Source: Lachnospiraceae bacterium
GTDB lineage: Bacteria; Bacillota; Clostridia; Lachnospirales; Lachnospiraceae
NCBI GenBank assembly: GCA_017520425.1
Contig: JAFXFO010000009.1
Coordinates: forward strand, 1-64,000
Direction: 5' to 3'
Length of the DNA stretch: 64,000 bases
Part shown: one piece after another, positions 42,185-50,761 of the stretch
How positions within the stretch are numbered: position 1 is the first letter of the stretch
Layout of the letters: each line of letters begins with the position of its first letter
Notes under the pieces: generated by a model
Databases searched by the model: none
Told to the model about the DNA's origin: nothing
Seen by the model: the letters and a program-made list of their open reading frames with translations, nothing else
Made by a program: the position numbers and the translations under genes

Positions 42185-42238
42185 GGATGGTAAGGATTGA
42201 AAACAGGAGGTTTTCATGAGATACCATCCTTTTGTTTT
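42185..42238 (+). promoter_or_regulatory. Leader hairpin carrying a short peptide gene
   Basis: GGATGGTA (42185-42192) pairs with TACCATCC (42222-42229), and an inner stem GAAAAC/GTTTTC holds AGGAGG in its loop; TTTTGTTTT follows. A perfect AGGAGG-TTTTC-ATG start in the hairpin opens an 18-codon frame (42216-42272, MRYHPFVLQ...). It sits 20 bases before the next gene's start, so it may be a regulatory leader or attenuator. The rest of 41981-42184 shows nothing definite. Confidence 0.45.
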
Positions 42239-42291
42239 GCAGGAATCAGGGAAGGTGAATAAAAACAAGTGACGCATGGAAAGGAGCAGTA

Positions 42292-43374
42292 TTGCGTATT
42301 GATTCTGGAGTGATAGGAATGGAGTCCGCTCGAAGATATACCGCTTCGAGAACACAATATAGCCGTTTCGTGCTAAAGGAAAAACAGGAAGAAAAAACAC
42401 AGACCGGAACCTCCCTTTTAGGTGGAGAGTTGGAAACCCATGAGGAAGAGAAGAAACAGCCGGCTCTAGGAGAAGCAACCACGGATTATACCTATGATTT
42501 GCAGGAAAAGGTGGAGAGTATGCGGACCAACAGACCCCGTATCCGCAGCACCACCACGGATTTTGCGGACCGGTTCAGACAGTATACCACCCGCTATATT
42601 TTTATGTTGCTTTTTGGAGATGACAAGACGAAGAAGTATCTGGGGGAAGAGGAGGCACAGGAGCTTTCCCCGAAGAATACAGCCACCTTGGAGTTTACCC
42701 CCATGAGGCAGGTGGCAGTATCCATGGAGAGTTATTATCGGGAAGAAGAATCGGTTACTTTTTCTTCCCAAGGTAAGGTGACCACGGCAGACGGAAGGGA
42801 GATTACTTTTTCCCTGGAGGTGGGCATGAGCCGGACCTTTGAACAGTACTACCGGGAAGAGTATGAAATGACGGAGTTCCGGAGGTTGTACGACCCATTG
42901 GTCATCAATTTTGATGCGGATACAGCACAGCTGTCTGATCAAAAGTTTTTCTTTGATTTGGACAGTGATGGTGCGGCGGAGGAAATATCGGAATTAGGTG
43001 CCGGCAGTGGTTATCTGGCCCTGGATAAGAATGAAGACGGCCGGATAAATGACGGCAGTGAATTGTTTGGACCGGCCTCCGGTGATGGTTTCAAAGATTT
43101 AACAGCCTATGATGAGGACGATAATGGTTGGATTGATGAAGGGGACAGCATTTGGAATAAGCTGAAAATCTGGTGCCGTGACGAAAACGGTCAGGATACC
43201 TTATTTACCCTGGCACAGAAAGGCATAGGTGCTATCTGTCTGCAAAATGTGGCCACGGATTTTGCATTGAAGGGCGCAGAGAATGTGGCCAACGGCTATA
43301 TCCGTAGTACGGGTATATTCTTATATGAGAATGGCAATGCAGGTACTCTGCAGCATTTGGATTTGGCCCAATAA
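42292..43374 (+). CDS. EF-hand-like calcium-binding protein
   Basis: This 360-residue protein lacks a signal peptide. The first 100 residues are charged and flexible. From about residue 205 it carries FFFDLDSDGAAEEI, ALDKNEDGRINDGSELFG and AYDEDDNGWIDEGDSIW, a run of DxDxDG-type calcium loops as found in dockerin/RTX-related bacterial proteins (LDKNxDGxINDGxELFG is a recurring family motif). The TTG at 42292 was chosen because AAGGAG lies five bases upstream; ATG 42319 is the alternative. How it would be exported, if at all, is unclear. It ends in a strong terminator. Confidence 0.75.
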   Translation: MRIDSGVIGMESARRYTASRTQYSRFVLKEKQEEKTQTGTSLLGGELETHEEEKKQPALGEATTDYTYDLQEKVESMRTNRPRIRSTTTDFADRFRQYTTRYIFMLLFGDDKTKKYLGEEEAQELSPKNTATLEFTPMRQVAVSMESYYREEESVTFSSQGKVTTADGREITFSLEVGMSRTFEQYYREEYEMTEFRRLYDPLVINFDADTAQLSDQKFFFDLDSDGAAEEISELGAGSGYLALDKNEDGRINDGSELFGPASGDGFKDLTAYDEDDNGWIDEGDSIWNKLKIWCRDENGQDTLFTLAQKGIGAICLQNVATDFALKGAENVANGYIRSTGIFLYENGNAGTLQHLDLAQ

Positions 43375-43384
43375 GGGAAAATCG

Positions 43385-43424
43385 AAAGAACATCTCAAAG
43401 TTCGTATTTTGAGATGTTCTTTTT
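43385..43424 (+). terminator. Terminator of the calcium-binding protein gene
   Basis: AAAGAACATCTCAAA/TTTTGAGATGTTCTTTTT with a short loop and T run. Confidence 0.92.
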
Positions 43425-43516
43425 ATATGTTTTGTAGTATAATAATGAGGAATGCTGTATTGTGGGTACAAAAGGCTTTGTGCCGGAGCAATTCCTTGGA
43501 ACAGGAGCAGGAAAGT

Positions 43517-45175
43517 ATGTTAATGATTTTGGTAAATTGGCTGTATACGGGAACAACGGTTTTTTTGTTGGGCTGCGGTTTTTCAGCCTTTTCCGTTAAA
43601 ATATTTCACTATAAATTAAAGAGAACCGATAGCCTGCTGATGGCAGGATTGGTGCTGGCTACGGTGTATGCGCAGTTTTATTCTTTGTTGGGGTCGGTAT
43701 CGCTGATTGCCAATCTGCTACTTGTAGGTGCTTGTCTTATATGTCTGATTGCTTGCAGGAAGGATATCCTGCTAATTCTTCGGGAAGGAGTGGCGTCATA
43801 TGGACCAATCAAGTGGATCATCGTGATTTTGTTGATAAGTATGTGGGCATTTTTTACCTCTCGGGGATATATCCATTATGACAGTGATTTGTATCATGGC
43901 CAGAGTATCCGTTGGATTGAGGAGTATGGTGTGGTACCCGGCTTGGGACACCTGCACGAACGATTCGCTTACAACAGTTCTTTTTTTGCGGTCAGTGCCT
44001 TGTTCAGTATGAAGTTTTTGCTGGGAGAGTCCTTGCATAGTATGAGCGGATTTTTTGCTTTGCTGTTGAGCATCACCACATTGGATATTACGAAAAGCTG
44101 GAAACGGAAGAAATTTATCCTGTCGGATTATGCCAGAGTAGGTGCTATTTATTATTTGACTACCATATTTGACGAGGTGGTGTCTCCGGCATCGGATTAC
44201 TCCATTATGTGTGTTGTCTTTTTTATTATCATAAAGTGGTTAGATTTATTGCTGGAAGAAGAAAAGGAGATTGCGTCCTATGCTCTGCTTTGCGTAGTGG
44301 GAGTGTATGCATTGACCTTGAAGCTGACGGCAGGTCTTGTACTGTTGTTATTGATTAAGCCTGCATATCTGTTGATAAAAGAAAAGAGAGTCCGAGAGAT
44401 TATACTTTACTTATGCATGGGTTTGGCGGTGGCCATCCCCTGGTTTGCCCGAACGGTGGTGATTTCCGGATGGCTGGTGTATCCTTTGCCCTCTCTGGAC
44501 TTGTTTTCCTTTGACTGGGAAATGAGTGCAGAGCTTATGGAGATTGATGCGGCACAGATTTCAGCCTGGGGCAGGGCCCTGTATAATGTAGGACTTTTGG
44601 ACACGCCGGCAAGTGTTTGGATCCCCAATTGGTTTAGGACTACCTTGTCCGGAACAGAGAAGTTGCTGATTCTGGGCTGCGTAGGATGTATTGGTGTCTA
44701 TCTGTTAGGCTTGGTTTGGATGTTTGTGAAAAAACAATGGAAGCATCTGGATATGGCGTTGGTGCTGTTGACAGTAATCAGCTCCTATCTGTTTTGGCAA
44801 ATGAGCGCACCTTTGATGCGTTACGGATATGCCTATGTATTGTTAACAGACTTTTTGGTAATGGGCTGGATTGTGATCCGGTTAGGCTGGAATAAATTAG
44901 AAAATATTCTGTACGGCATGTTGCTTTTGTATGGAGTTTATAAGCTGTACCCTACGGGAGTATACTGCTATGCTTATCGAAATGAGCCCTATTATATGTG
45001 GCAGCAGGATTACGGCACCTATGAGCTGGAGTCCTATGAGATACAGGGAGTCACTTTCTATAAGCCTGTTTACGGAGACAGAACAGGTTACGATTATTTC
45101 CCGGCAGGGCCGGTTAAGGCTGATATTGAGCTTAGGGGAGAGGGACTTGAGGACGGTTTCCGACCCAAGCAGTGA
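43517..45175 (+). CDS. LIC_10190-like multi-pass membrane protein (GT-C-fold candidate)
   Basis: This 552-residue integral membrane protein has about 12 hydrophobic segments. After the fourth comes YIHYDSDLYHGQSIRWIEEYG and HERFAYNSSFF, resembling the acidic loop after the first helix pair of GT-C glycosyltransferases and the wording of the LIC_10190 membrane family. A lipid-linked sugar donor and a cell-surface acceptor would be typical. ATG 43517 follows GGAGCAGGAA; an open frame extends upstream through the terminator and is not used. The C-terminal 70 residues are soluble (YEIQGVTFYKPVYGD). A CapA-type gene follows after 38 bp, consistent with surface polymer work. Confidence 0.7.
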   Translation: MLMILVNWLYTGTTVFLLGCGFSAFSVKIFHYKLKRTDSLLMAGLVLATVYAQFYSLLGSVSLIANLLLVGACLICLIACRKDILLILREGVASYGPIKWIIVILLISMWAFFTSRGYIHYDSDLYHGQSIRWIEEYGVVPGLGHLHERFAYNSSFFAVSALFSMKFLLGESLHSMSGFFALLLSITTLDITKSWKRKKFILSDYARVGAIYYLTTIFDEVVSPASDYSIMCVVFFIIIKWLDLLLEEEKEIASYALLCVVGVYALTLKLTAGLVLLLLIKPAYLLIKEKRVREIILYLCMGLAVAIPWFARTVVISGWLVYPLPSLDLFSFDWEMSAELMEIDAAQISAWGRALYNVGLLDTPASVWIPNWFRTTLSGTEKLLILGCVGCIGVYLLGLVWMFVKKQWKHLDMALVLLTVISSYLFWQMSAPLMRYGYAYVLLTDFLVMGWIVIRLGWNKLENILYGMLLLYGVYKLYPTGVYCYAYRNEPYYMWQQDYGTYELESYEIQGVTFYKPVYGDRTGYDYFPAGPVKADIELRGEGLEDGFRPKQ

Positions 45176-45213
45176 GCGGAATTGTATGAGATGCAGGATG
45201 TATGAGGGTTTTC

Positions 45214-46413
45214 ATGAAGAAAAAGCAGTTTAGAATGATAATAATCGCCGGATTTGTGCTGGGAAGCGTATTGTGTTTTACCGGTTGCGGTGCGGATGTT
45301 AATGCGGTGATTCCCAAGTCCGGATATGTTTATGGCGGATTGGAAGAAGATTTGGCCTTGGCGCCTGGTCAACCGGTAGAGCAGGATATCAATAAGCTGC
45401 CGGAACAGGAGCAGAAGGAACCGGCGGACAGTACTCCGGTTCAGACCATGCCGGAGTCAAATAAGGTCTCCATCACCATTTCCGCAGCAGGGGATTGTTC
45501 TCTGGGCAATCATATAGAGCAGGATTACAATTCATCCTTCAACCAAGCCTATGATACGCAGGGAGGAGCAGAGTATTTTCTGCGTAATGTAAAGGAGATT
45601 TTTGAGGCAGATGATATGACGATTGTGAATCTGGAAGGCGTATTAACCACTTCCAATGCAGCAGCGTCAGGAAGAGCCTATAATATAAAAGGCGACCCTT
45701 CGTATGCAAAGATATTGACGGAAGGCAGTGTGGAAGCAGTCAGCATGGCCAATAATCACCGTCTGGATTTTGGGTCAGAAGGCACCAAGGATACGGAAGC
45801 GGCCTTGAATGCAGAGAATATTGTGTATGCTTATGATAAAAATGTGGCTATCTATGAGACACAGGGCATTCGGGTAGGTTATGTATCCGTTAATGAAGTG
45901 GCCTGGGGTCAGGGCTCGGAGGAGTTGGTAGAAGAGGGTATCAATAAATTGAAGGAAGCAGGTGTGGATTTGATACTGGTAGCCTGCCATTGGGGGGTAG
46001 AGAAGGATAATTATCCGGAAGCCTATCAGCAGAGACTTGGCCGGAAATGCATCGACATGGGAGCTGATTTGGTCATCGGTCATCATCCCCACGTACTTCA
46101 GGGCATTGAGGAATATAAGGGAAAGTTAATCCTACATAGTTTGGGCAACTTCTGTTTCGGTGCAAACAGAAATCCTACGGATAAGGATACCATGATTTTC
46201 CAGCAGACCTTCACTTTTGTGGACGGTGAGTTGCAGGGTGATATGGATGCGTTAGTGATTCCCTGTTCCGTAAGCTCTGTAAGCAGTAAAAATGATTTTC
46301 AGCCCACACCACTTGCAGGAGAGGACGCCACAAGGGTTATCAATCGCCTGAACACTTACAGTGCGGATATGGGCATCGTGATTTCGGAAGAGGGTATTGT
46401 AGAAATGAAATAA
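45214..46413 (+). CDS. CapA-family (PgsA-like) lipoprotein
   Basis: This 399-residue protein has a lipoprotein signal (CFTGC, cysteine near residue 25) and a spacer to residue 85, then a CapA/metallophosphatase-like domain: ITISAAGDCSLG, DDMTIVNLEGVLT, AVSMANNHRLDFG, ILVACHWGVEKDNYP and VIGHHPHVLQGIE. These are the binuclear metal motifs D-, NLE, NNH, H-G and GHHPH. The family works in poly-gamma-glutamate or related capsule export and in other envelope phosphoester chemistry. ATG 45214 has GAGGG; ATG 45202 adds four residues and is also possible. The neighbouring GT-C-like gene supports a surface role. Confidence 0.9.
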   Translation: MKKKQFRMIIIAGFVLGSVLCFTGCGADVNAVIPKSGYVYGGLEEDLALAPGQPVEQDINKLPEQEQKEPADSTPVQTMPESNKVSITISAAGDCSLGNHIEQDYNSSFNQAYDTQGGAEYFLRNVKEIFEADDMTIVNLEGVLTTSNAAASGRAYNIKGDPSYAKILTEGSVEAVSMANNHRLDFGSEGTKDTEAALNAENIVYAYDKNVAIYETQGIRVGYVSVNEVAWGQGSEELVEEGINKLKEAGVDLILVACHWGVEKDNYPEAYQQRLGRKCIDMGADLVIGHHPHVLQGIEEYKGKLILHSLGNFCFGANRNPTDKDTMIFQQTFTFVDGELQGDMDALVIPCSVSSVSSKNDFQPTPLAGEDATRVINRLNTYSADMGIVISEEGIVEMK

Positions 46414-46475
46414 GGCATCAGGCTTAAAGGGGAGGCTAAAGATGCTTAAAGTATAAAACATAGGAGGAAGTTACA

Positions 46476-47606
46476 ATGGAACTGAGAAAAATGGAGAAGC
46501 TGGGAATCGAAACATCCCTTTTGGGATTCGGATGTATGCGTTTTCCCACCAATGCTGAGGGGAAGATTGACAGGGAAAAGGCACAGGAGATGCTGGACAA
46601 GGCCATTGCGGCAGGTGTGAACTATATTGACACCGCATATCCCTATCACAACGGAGAAAGTGAACTTTTCGTAGGTGAGGCGCTGAAGAAGTATGACAGA
46701 GCATCCTACTATTTGGCTACCAAGCTGCCGGTATGGTTTGTAAAGAGCGTGGAGGACGTGGATAAGTACTTCAACGAGCAGCTTGAGAAATTACAGACAG
46801 ACTATGTGGACTTTTATCTTTTACATGCCATGGGACTTAGCCGTTGGAAAGAGATGGTAGAGCTTGGGGTAGTGGAAAGATTGGAGGAACTGAAGGCAGA
46901 GGGAAAGATTCGTTATTTGGGATTCTCCTTCCATGACAGCTACGAGGCCTTTGAAGAAATGCTTTGTGCAAGAGACTGGGATTTCTGCCAGATTCAGTTA
47001 AACTATATGGATACCAATGAACAGGCCGGTATGAAGGGCTATAAGCTGGCAGAGGAAAGAAATATCCCGCTGGTAATCATGGAGCCTATTAAGGGCGGTA
47101 TGCTGGCCAATTTCGGTGCAGATATCAAGAAGAAATTTGCGGAACTGGATCCGGATGCAAGTGTGGCATCCTTCGCCCTCAGATGGGTTGGCTCCCTGCC
47201 CAATATCAAGGTGGTTTTAAGTGGTATGAGTACCATGGAGCAGGTGGAAGATAATTTGAAGACCTTTGTGAATTTCAAGACTTTATCAGAGGAAGAGTCA
47301 AAGGGGATTGATGAGATTGTAAACATTATCAACAGCCGCGTGCAGAATGGTTGTACCGGATGTGCATACTGTATGCCTTGTCCTGCAGGAGTAAATATCC
47401 CTAAGAACTTCCGAGTATGGAATACCTTCCATATGTACCAGAGCTATGATGCCGTGAAGTGGAACTGGGAAGTAGAAATGAAGGACTGCGAAAAGGCTAA
47501 GAACTGCGTGGAATGCGGTATGTGTGAGGCGGCTTGTCCTCAGGCATTACAGATTCGTGAAGATTTGAAGAAAGTTCAGGAAGACTTAGATAATAAGAGT
47601 ATTTAA
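46476..47606 (+). CDS. Aldo/keto reductase with C-terminal 4Fe-4S ferredoxin domain
   Basis: This 376-residue protein has an N-terminal aldo/keto reductase barrel (LGFGCMRFPT, NYIDTAYPYHNGESE with catalytic D and Y, YLATKLPV with the active lysine, DFYLLHAMG with histidine). The C-terminal domain has CTGCAYCMPCPAGVNIP near residue 290 and CVECGMCEAACPQALQI near 350, giving cysteine sets for iron-sulfur clusters. Such fused reductases are common in anaerobes; the substrate and electron partner are unknown. GGAGG is upstream. It stands as a single gene with a hairpin behind it. Confidence 0.92.
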   Translation: MELRKMEKLGIETSLLGFGCMRFPTNAEGKIDREKAQEMLDKAIAAGVNYIDTAYPYHNGESELFVGEALKKYDRASYYLATKLPVWFVKSVEDVDKYFNEQLEKLQTDYVDFYLLHAMGLSRWKEMVELGVVERLEELKAEGKIRYLGFSFHDSYEAFEEMLCARDWDFCQIQLNYMDTNEQAGMKGYKLAEERNIPLVIMEPIKGGMLANFGADIKKKFAELDPDASVASFALRWVGSLPNIKVVLSGMSTMEQVEDNLKTFVNFKTLSEEESKGIDEIVNIINSRVQNGCTGCAYCMPCPAGVNIPKNFRVWNTFHMYQSYDAVKWNWEVEMKDCEKAKNCVECGMCEAACPQALQIREDLKKVQEDLDNKSI

Positions 47607-47617
47607 GAAAGACAATG

Positions 47618-47643
47618 TGGAGCCGGCGGGATGGTCGGCTCCA
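47618..47643 (+). terminator. Hairpin after the aldo/keto reductase gene
   Basis: TGGAGCCG/CGGCTCCA with a ten-base loop, twelve bases after the stop codon. No T run follows, so it may slow or stop transcription only weakly. Confidence 0.5.
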
Positions 47644-47669
47644 TGATTATGCTACAGAGGTGATAGAAG

Positions 47670-48833
47670 ATGAAGGAACAGCTGTTACAGAAATTTGAAG
47701 AAATATTTGGAGATAGGGAAGGAGCGCAGGTGTATTTTGCACCGGGGCGTGTGAATTTAATCGGAGAGCATACGGACTACAATGGCGGTCATGTATTTCC
47801 CTGTGCACTGACTATCGGTACTTACGGTGTGGTAAGGAAGCGTCAGGACAGGGTGCTGCAGTTTTACTCCACGAATTTCCCCCATCTGGGAGTAATAGGT
47901 TGTACTCTGGAGGATTTGGTGCCGGACCCGGCTGCAGACTGGACCAATTATCCCAAGGGAGTCATGTGGGCTTTTGAGGAAAAGGGCATGAAGATTCCCT
48001 ATGGTATGGATATTTTGCTCAGCGGCAATATTCCTAATGGCTCAGGACTGTCATCTTCTGCTTCCGTGGAAGTATTAACCGGTTTCTTTTTGAGGGATTT
48101 GTTTGATTTTGAGGTGAGTAATCAGGAGCTGGCGTTGATCGGTCAGTTCTCAGAAAATAAATTTAATGGTGTGAACTGCGGTATCATGGACCAGTTTGCC
48201 ATCGCCATGGGAAAAGAAAACAGCGCCATCTTCCTGGACACGGCAGATTTATCCTACGAATATGCACCCATTCATCTGGAGGGAGCTAAAATCGTGATAG
48301 CCTGCTCCAATAAAAAGAGAGGGCTTGGGGATTCCAAGTACAATGAGCGCCGCAGCGAGTGCGAAGAAGCATTGGCAGAGCTTCAACAGGTAGTGTCAGT
48401 GAAGTCTTTGGGTGAGTTAAGCGAGGAGGCTTTTGAACAGCAAAAGGATGCCATCAAGAGTGAGGTACGCATGCGACGTGCCAAGCATGCAGTATACGAG
48501 AATCAGCGTACTTTGAAGGCAGTGGAAGCCTTGAAAGCAGGAGATATTGCAGGTTTCGGTGAGCTGATGAATGCCTCCCATGTGTCTTTGCGAGATGATT
48601 ATGAGGTCACCGGCATAGAGCTGGACACCTTGGTGGAAGAAGCATGGAAGGTAGAGGGCGTGATAGGCTCCCGTATGACCGGTGCGGGTTTTGGCGGTTG
48701 TACGGTCAGTATTGTGAATGAAAGCTGTGTGGAAGACTTTATCCGTAGTGTTGGTGAGGCCTATAAAGCCAAAATCGGATACGCGGCAGATTTTTATGTG
48801 GTAGAAATCGGGGACGGACCTCGTGTATTATAA
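47670..48833 (+). CDS. galK: Galactokinase
   Basis: This 387-residue GHMP-family kinase has all signature motifs: APGRVNLIGEHTDYNGG (galactose binding, residues 26-42), the ATP-binding GNIPNGSGLSSSASVEV (about 127-143), GVNCGIMDQFAIAMG with the catalytic aspartate, and the C-terminal SRMTGAGFGGCTVSIV. It phosphorylates galactose at C1 with ATP as the first step of the Leloir pathway. AGAGGTGATAGA precedes ATG 47670. No galT or galE lies next to it in this window; a phosphoesterase gene follows at once. Confidence 0.97.
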   Translation: MKEQLLQKFEEIFGDREGAQVYFAPGRVNLIGEHTDYNGGHVFPCALTIGTYGVVRKRQDRVLQFYSTNFPHLGVIGCTLEDLVPDPAADWTNYPKGVMWAFEEKGMKIPYGMDILLSGNIPNGSGLSSSASVEVLTGFFLRDLFDFEVSNQELALIGQFSENKFNGVNCGIMDQFAIAMGKENSAIFLDTADLSYEYAPIHLEGAKIVIACSNKKRGLGDSKYNERRSECEEALAELQQVVSVKSLGELSEEAFEQQKDAIKSEVRMRRAKHAVYENQRTLKAVEALKAGDIAGFGELMNASHVSLRDDYEVTGIELDTLVEEAWKVEGVIGSRMTGAGFGGCTVSIVNESCVEDFIRSVGEAYKAKIGYAADFYVVEIGDGPRVL

Positions 48834-48848
48834 ATGATGGGGTGGCTT

Positions 48849-49691
48849 ATGAGAGTAGCGGTAATCAGTGATATACATTCGAATTTTAAGGCCTTTGAGG
48901 CGTTTTTAGAGTATATAGAAGCACATCCGGTGGATGCCATCATCGGTTTGGGGGACTATGTGACGGACATGCCCTATCCCCGACGAACCTTGGATATGCT
49001 GTATGATTTGATGGAAAAGTATCCCTGTATCATTTTGCGGGGCAATCGGGAAGAGTATTTGCTGAATCACAGAAAGCAGGACCAGGGCTGGCATATCAGC
49101 TCCCCCAATGGAGCCTTGCTTTATACTTATGAGAATATTACGGATCAGGATATGGACTTTTTCGAAGGCCTGCCTACGGTGATGGACCATGTGAAGCTGG
49201 GAGATTGTCCGGAGCTGACCCTTTGCCATGGGGCGCCCAAGGAAGTGAGGGGGAACCTGAAGTATGACTTAGTGTTGCAGGATCAGGTCATGAAGGAACT
49301 GCCCACTCAGTATCTGCTGGGCGGACATACCCATCATCAGGAAACTATTAGTCTACATAACAAGATTTATATCAATCCCGGTTCCTTGGGACTGGCGATT
49401 GATGAAAAGGGTGGTCATGCGGATTTTGCCATCCTGAAAGGAAATAAAGAGGGTTGGGAGTATGAGTTGATCAGTATCCCCTATGATTTGGAGGGGATGC
49501 TTCAAACCTTTGCTGAATCCGGCGTGGACGAGTACGGATTGGTACTGAACCGTGCCGTGAAAAAGACCATGGAAACCGGTATCAACTGGTTTTACTTTGC
49601 GGCTATGGATGCCATGAAGTTGAGCGGCAAGCCTTTGAATCAGGTAGAAGAGGACATCTGGGATATGGTAGCGGAGAAGCTGGAGCTGTAA
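48849..49691 (+). CDS. Metallophosphoesterase (YfcE/MPP-like)
   Basis: This 280-residue protein of the calcineurin-like metallophosphoesterase fold has MRVAVISDIHSN (DxH metal ligands), GLGDYVTDMPYPR (GD), LRGNREEY (GN-R/H variant), LCHGAP and LLGGHTHHQE with NPGSLG. The order matches YfcE/MJ0936-type phosphodiesterases, with a C-terminal helical extension of about 60 residues. The substrate is unknown. ATG 48849 has GGGGTGG; ATG 48834 is in frame but lacks spacing. It follows galK after 15 bp and is probably co-transcribed. Confidence 0.9.
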   Translation: MRVAVISDIHSNFKAFEAFLEYIEAHPVDAIIGLGDYVTDMPYPRRTLDMLYDLMEKYPCIILRGNREEYLLNHRKQDQGWHISSPNGALLYTYENITDQDMDFFEGLPTVMDHVKLGDCPELTLCHGAPKEVRGNLKYDLVLQDQVMKELPTQYLLGGHTHHQETISLHNKIYINPGSLGLAIDEKGGHADFAILKGNKEGWEYELISIPYDLEGMLQTFAESGVDEYGLVLNRAVKKTMETGINWFYFAAMDAMKLSGKPLNQVEEDIWDMVAEKLEL

Positions 49692-49715
49692 GAGTGGTAG
49701 TTCTACTAAATTTAA

Positions 49716-50047
49716 ATGGGAAACCCGAAAAGTACACCGACATATGGTCATACATTTTCACAACATGGTAAAAAAATAACTAAACAACAATTAATAGATA
49801 TAATGGATTTGAAAATCCACATCAAGTTGGACAATGGCTTGATTATCAACAAGCGGCAGATTTTCTGGCTAATGCAGTTAAAAATAGCGAAGGTGTTTTT
49901 GATGTCCAATTGCCTTCTGATATAAAAGCACGCTCAATTCTTCCAGACGGAACAGAGGTAATTCCAGATAGGGTAAAGATTGTAATGAAACCAGATGGAA
50001 GCATAAGGACAGCATATCCTTATAGTAGTTTATATCCTAATAGTTAA
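49716..50047 (+). pseudogene. Decayed C-terminal tail of a polymorphic toxin
   Basis: Frame one reads PTYGHTFSQHGKKITKQQLI and then must shift within the A/T-rich stretch near 49780-49800. Frame two continues NGFENPHQVGQWLDYQQAADFL and GTEVIPDRVKIVMKPDGSIR to TAA 50047. Joined, it resembles the (Y)GH-F--HG ... G(T/N)P-GQWLDN--AADFL layout seen at the C-termini of secreted polymorphic/CDI-type toxins. The N-terminal delivery part is missing and the frame is broken, so it is inactive. Its exact toxin family is not assigned. An intact presumed immunity gene follows 18 bp later. The stretch is clearly more AT-rich than its neighbours, suggesting transfer. Confidence 0.6.
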
Positions 50048-50064
50048 TAGGGAGTGATAATCAA

Positions 50065-50454
50065 ATGGGCAAAGAGTTGAAATATCCATCAAAAGAGACA
50101 ATTACCAAGTTGACAAAAGATTTACAGTTAGAAGGCGTAAATGATTTTACTCAAGATTGGGAATATGAGGTGGCAAATGCTGAGCAATTGCAAAGTTACA
50201 TTGAATATTATCAAAAAGCTAATCTTAATGTTAATGAAAAAGCTACTTTAATGAGGATTATATTAGAAGCATATAATGACCTTGTGGTTCTAAATACTCA
50301 GGAATGTAAGTATCAAAATGTGATTAAACAATTGTTACGCTATGATTATACAATTCACGAAGGAACTATAAATTATTGGAGTTGTGAAGGTGAAGCGTTA
50401 GAAAATTGCTTTGCAATAACAGCGTTTGTCAGAAGTATAAGAGATTGTGAATAA
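50065..50454 (+). CDS. Presumed immunity protein (129 aa)
   Basis: This 129-residue protein (pI acidic by eye: many Glu/Asp) starts at ATG 50065 with GGGAG upstream. Sequence words such as GVNDFTQDWEYEVANAEQLQSYIEYYQ and LRYDYTIHEGTINYWSC are not tied to a named family. Its place directly behind a toxin tail, its small size and its AT-rich composition match an immunity gene of a polymorphic toxin cassette. As the toxin is broken, it may persist as an orphan giving protection against the same toxin from neighbours. Confidence 0.55.
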   Translation: MGKELKYPSKETITKLTKDLQLEGVNDFTQDWEYEVANAEQLQSYIEYYQKANLNVNEKATLMRIILEAYNDLVVLNTQECKYQNVIKQLLRYDYTIHEGTINYWSCEGEALENCFAITAFVRSIRDCE

Positions 50455-50761
50455 AAGTATTCTTGGACATTTTTTAATTTATTATGTCTCCGCATAAGGA
50501 CATCCAAGATTAAAACGGAATATTGTTACTGAAACGCGTTGTTTTCATGGTACTTGGTGCTGTGAAGATGATGCGTTTTTAAACAAAAAATTCTTGCATA
50601 TTATTAACGCAGGTGATAAATTATATACAAAGCATATTTTCTTTTTCAATTCTTTGAATCTTTTATTCTATTTATTTCAGAAAATTCATGCTTTTCATTC
50701 ACATTTTAATAAAAGCAGGAGATTTCTGAAAGAGTATGCTCCTGTGGCAAGGAGGGTACAA
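50455..50761 (+). other. AT-rich intergenic stretch without a clear gene
   Basis: A frame of about 90 codons (about 50500-50761, with HGTWCCEDDAFLNKKFL and a hydrophobic FFFNSLNLLFYLFQ) runs into the next gene, but no start with a ribosome binding site is seen. It may be another remnant of toxin or immunity material. No repeat or terminator stands out. Confidence 0.4.

Noticed and set aside
42060-42240. A riboswitch (for example c-di-GMP type) upstream of the calcium-binding protein gene
   Set aside because: No conserved aptamer core was recognised; only a hairpin with a short peptide gene is supported.
50500-50761. N-terminal extension of the Rpn-like protein or separate gene
   Set aside because: The frame is open, but the strong AAGGAGG site at 50762 fits the family start, and no start signal is found further upstream.
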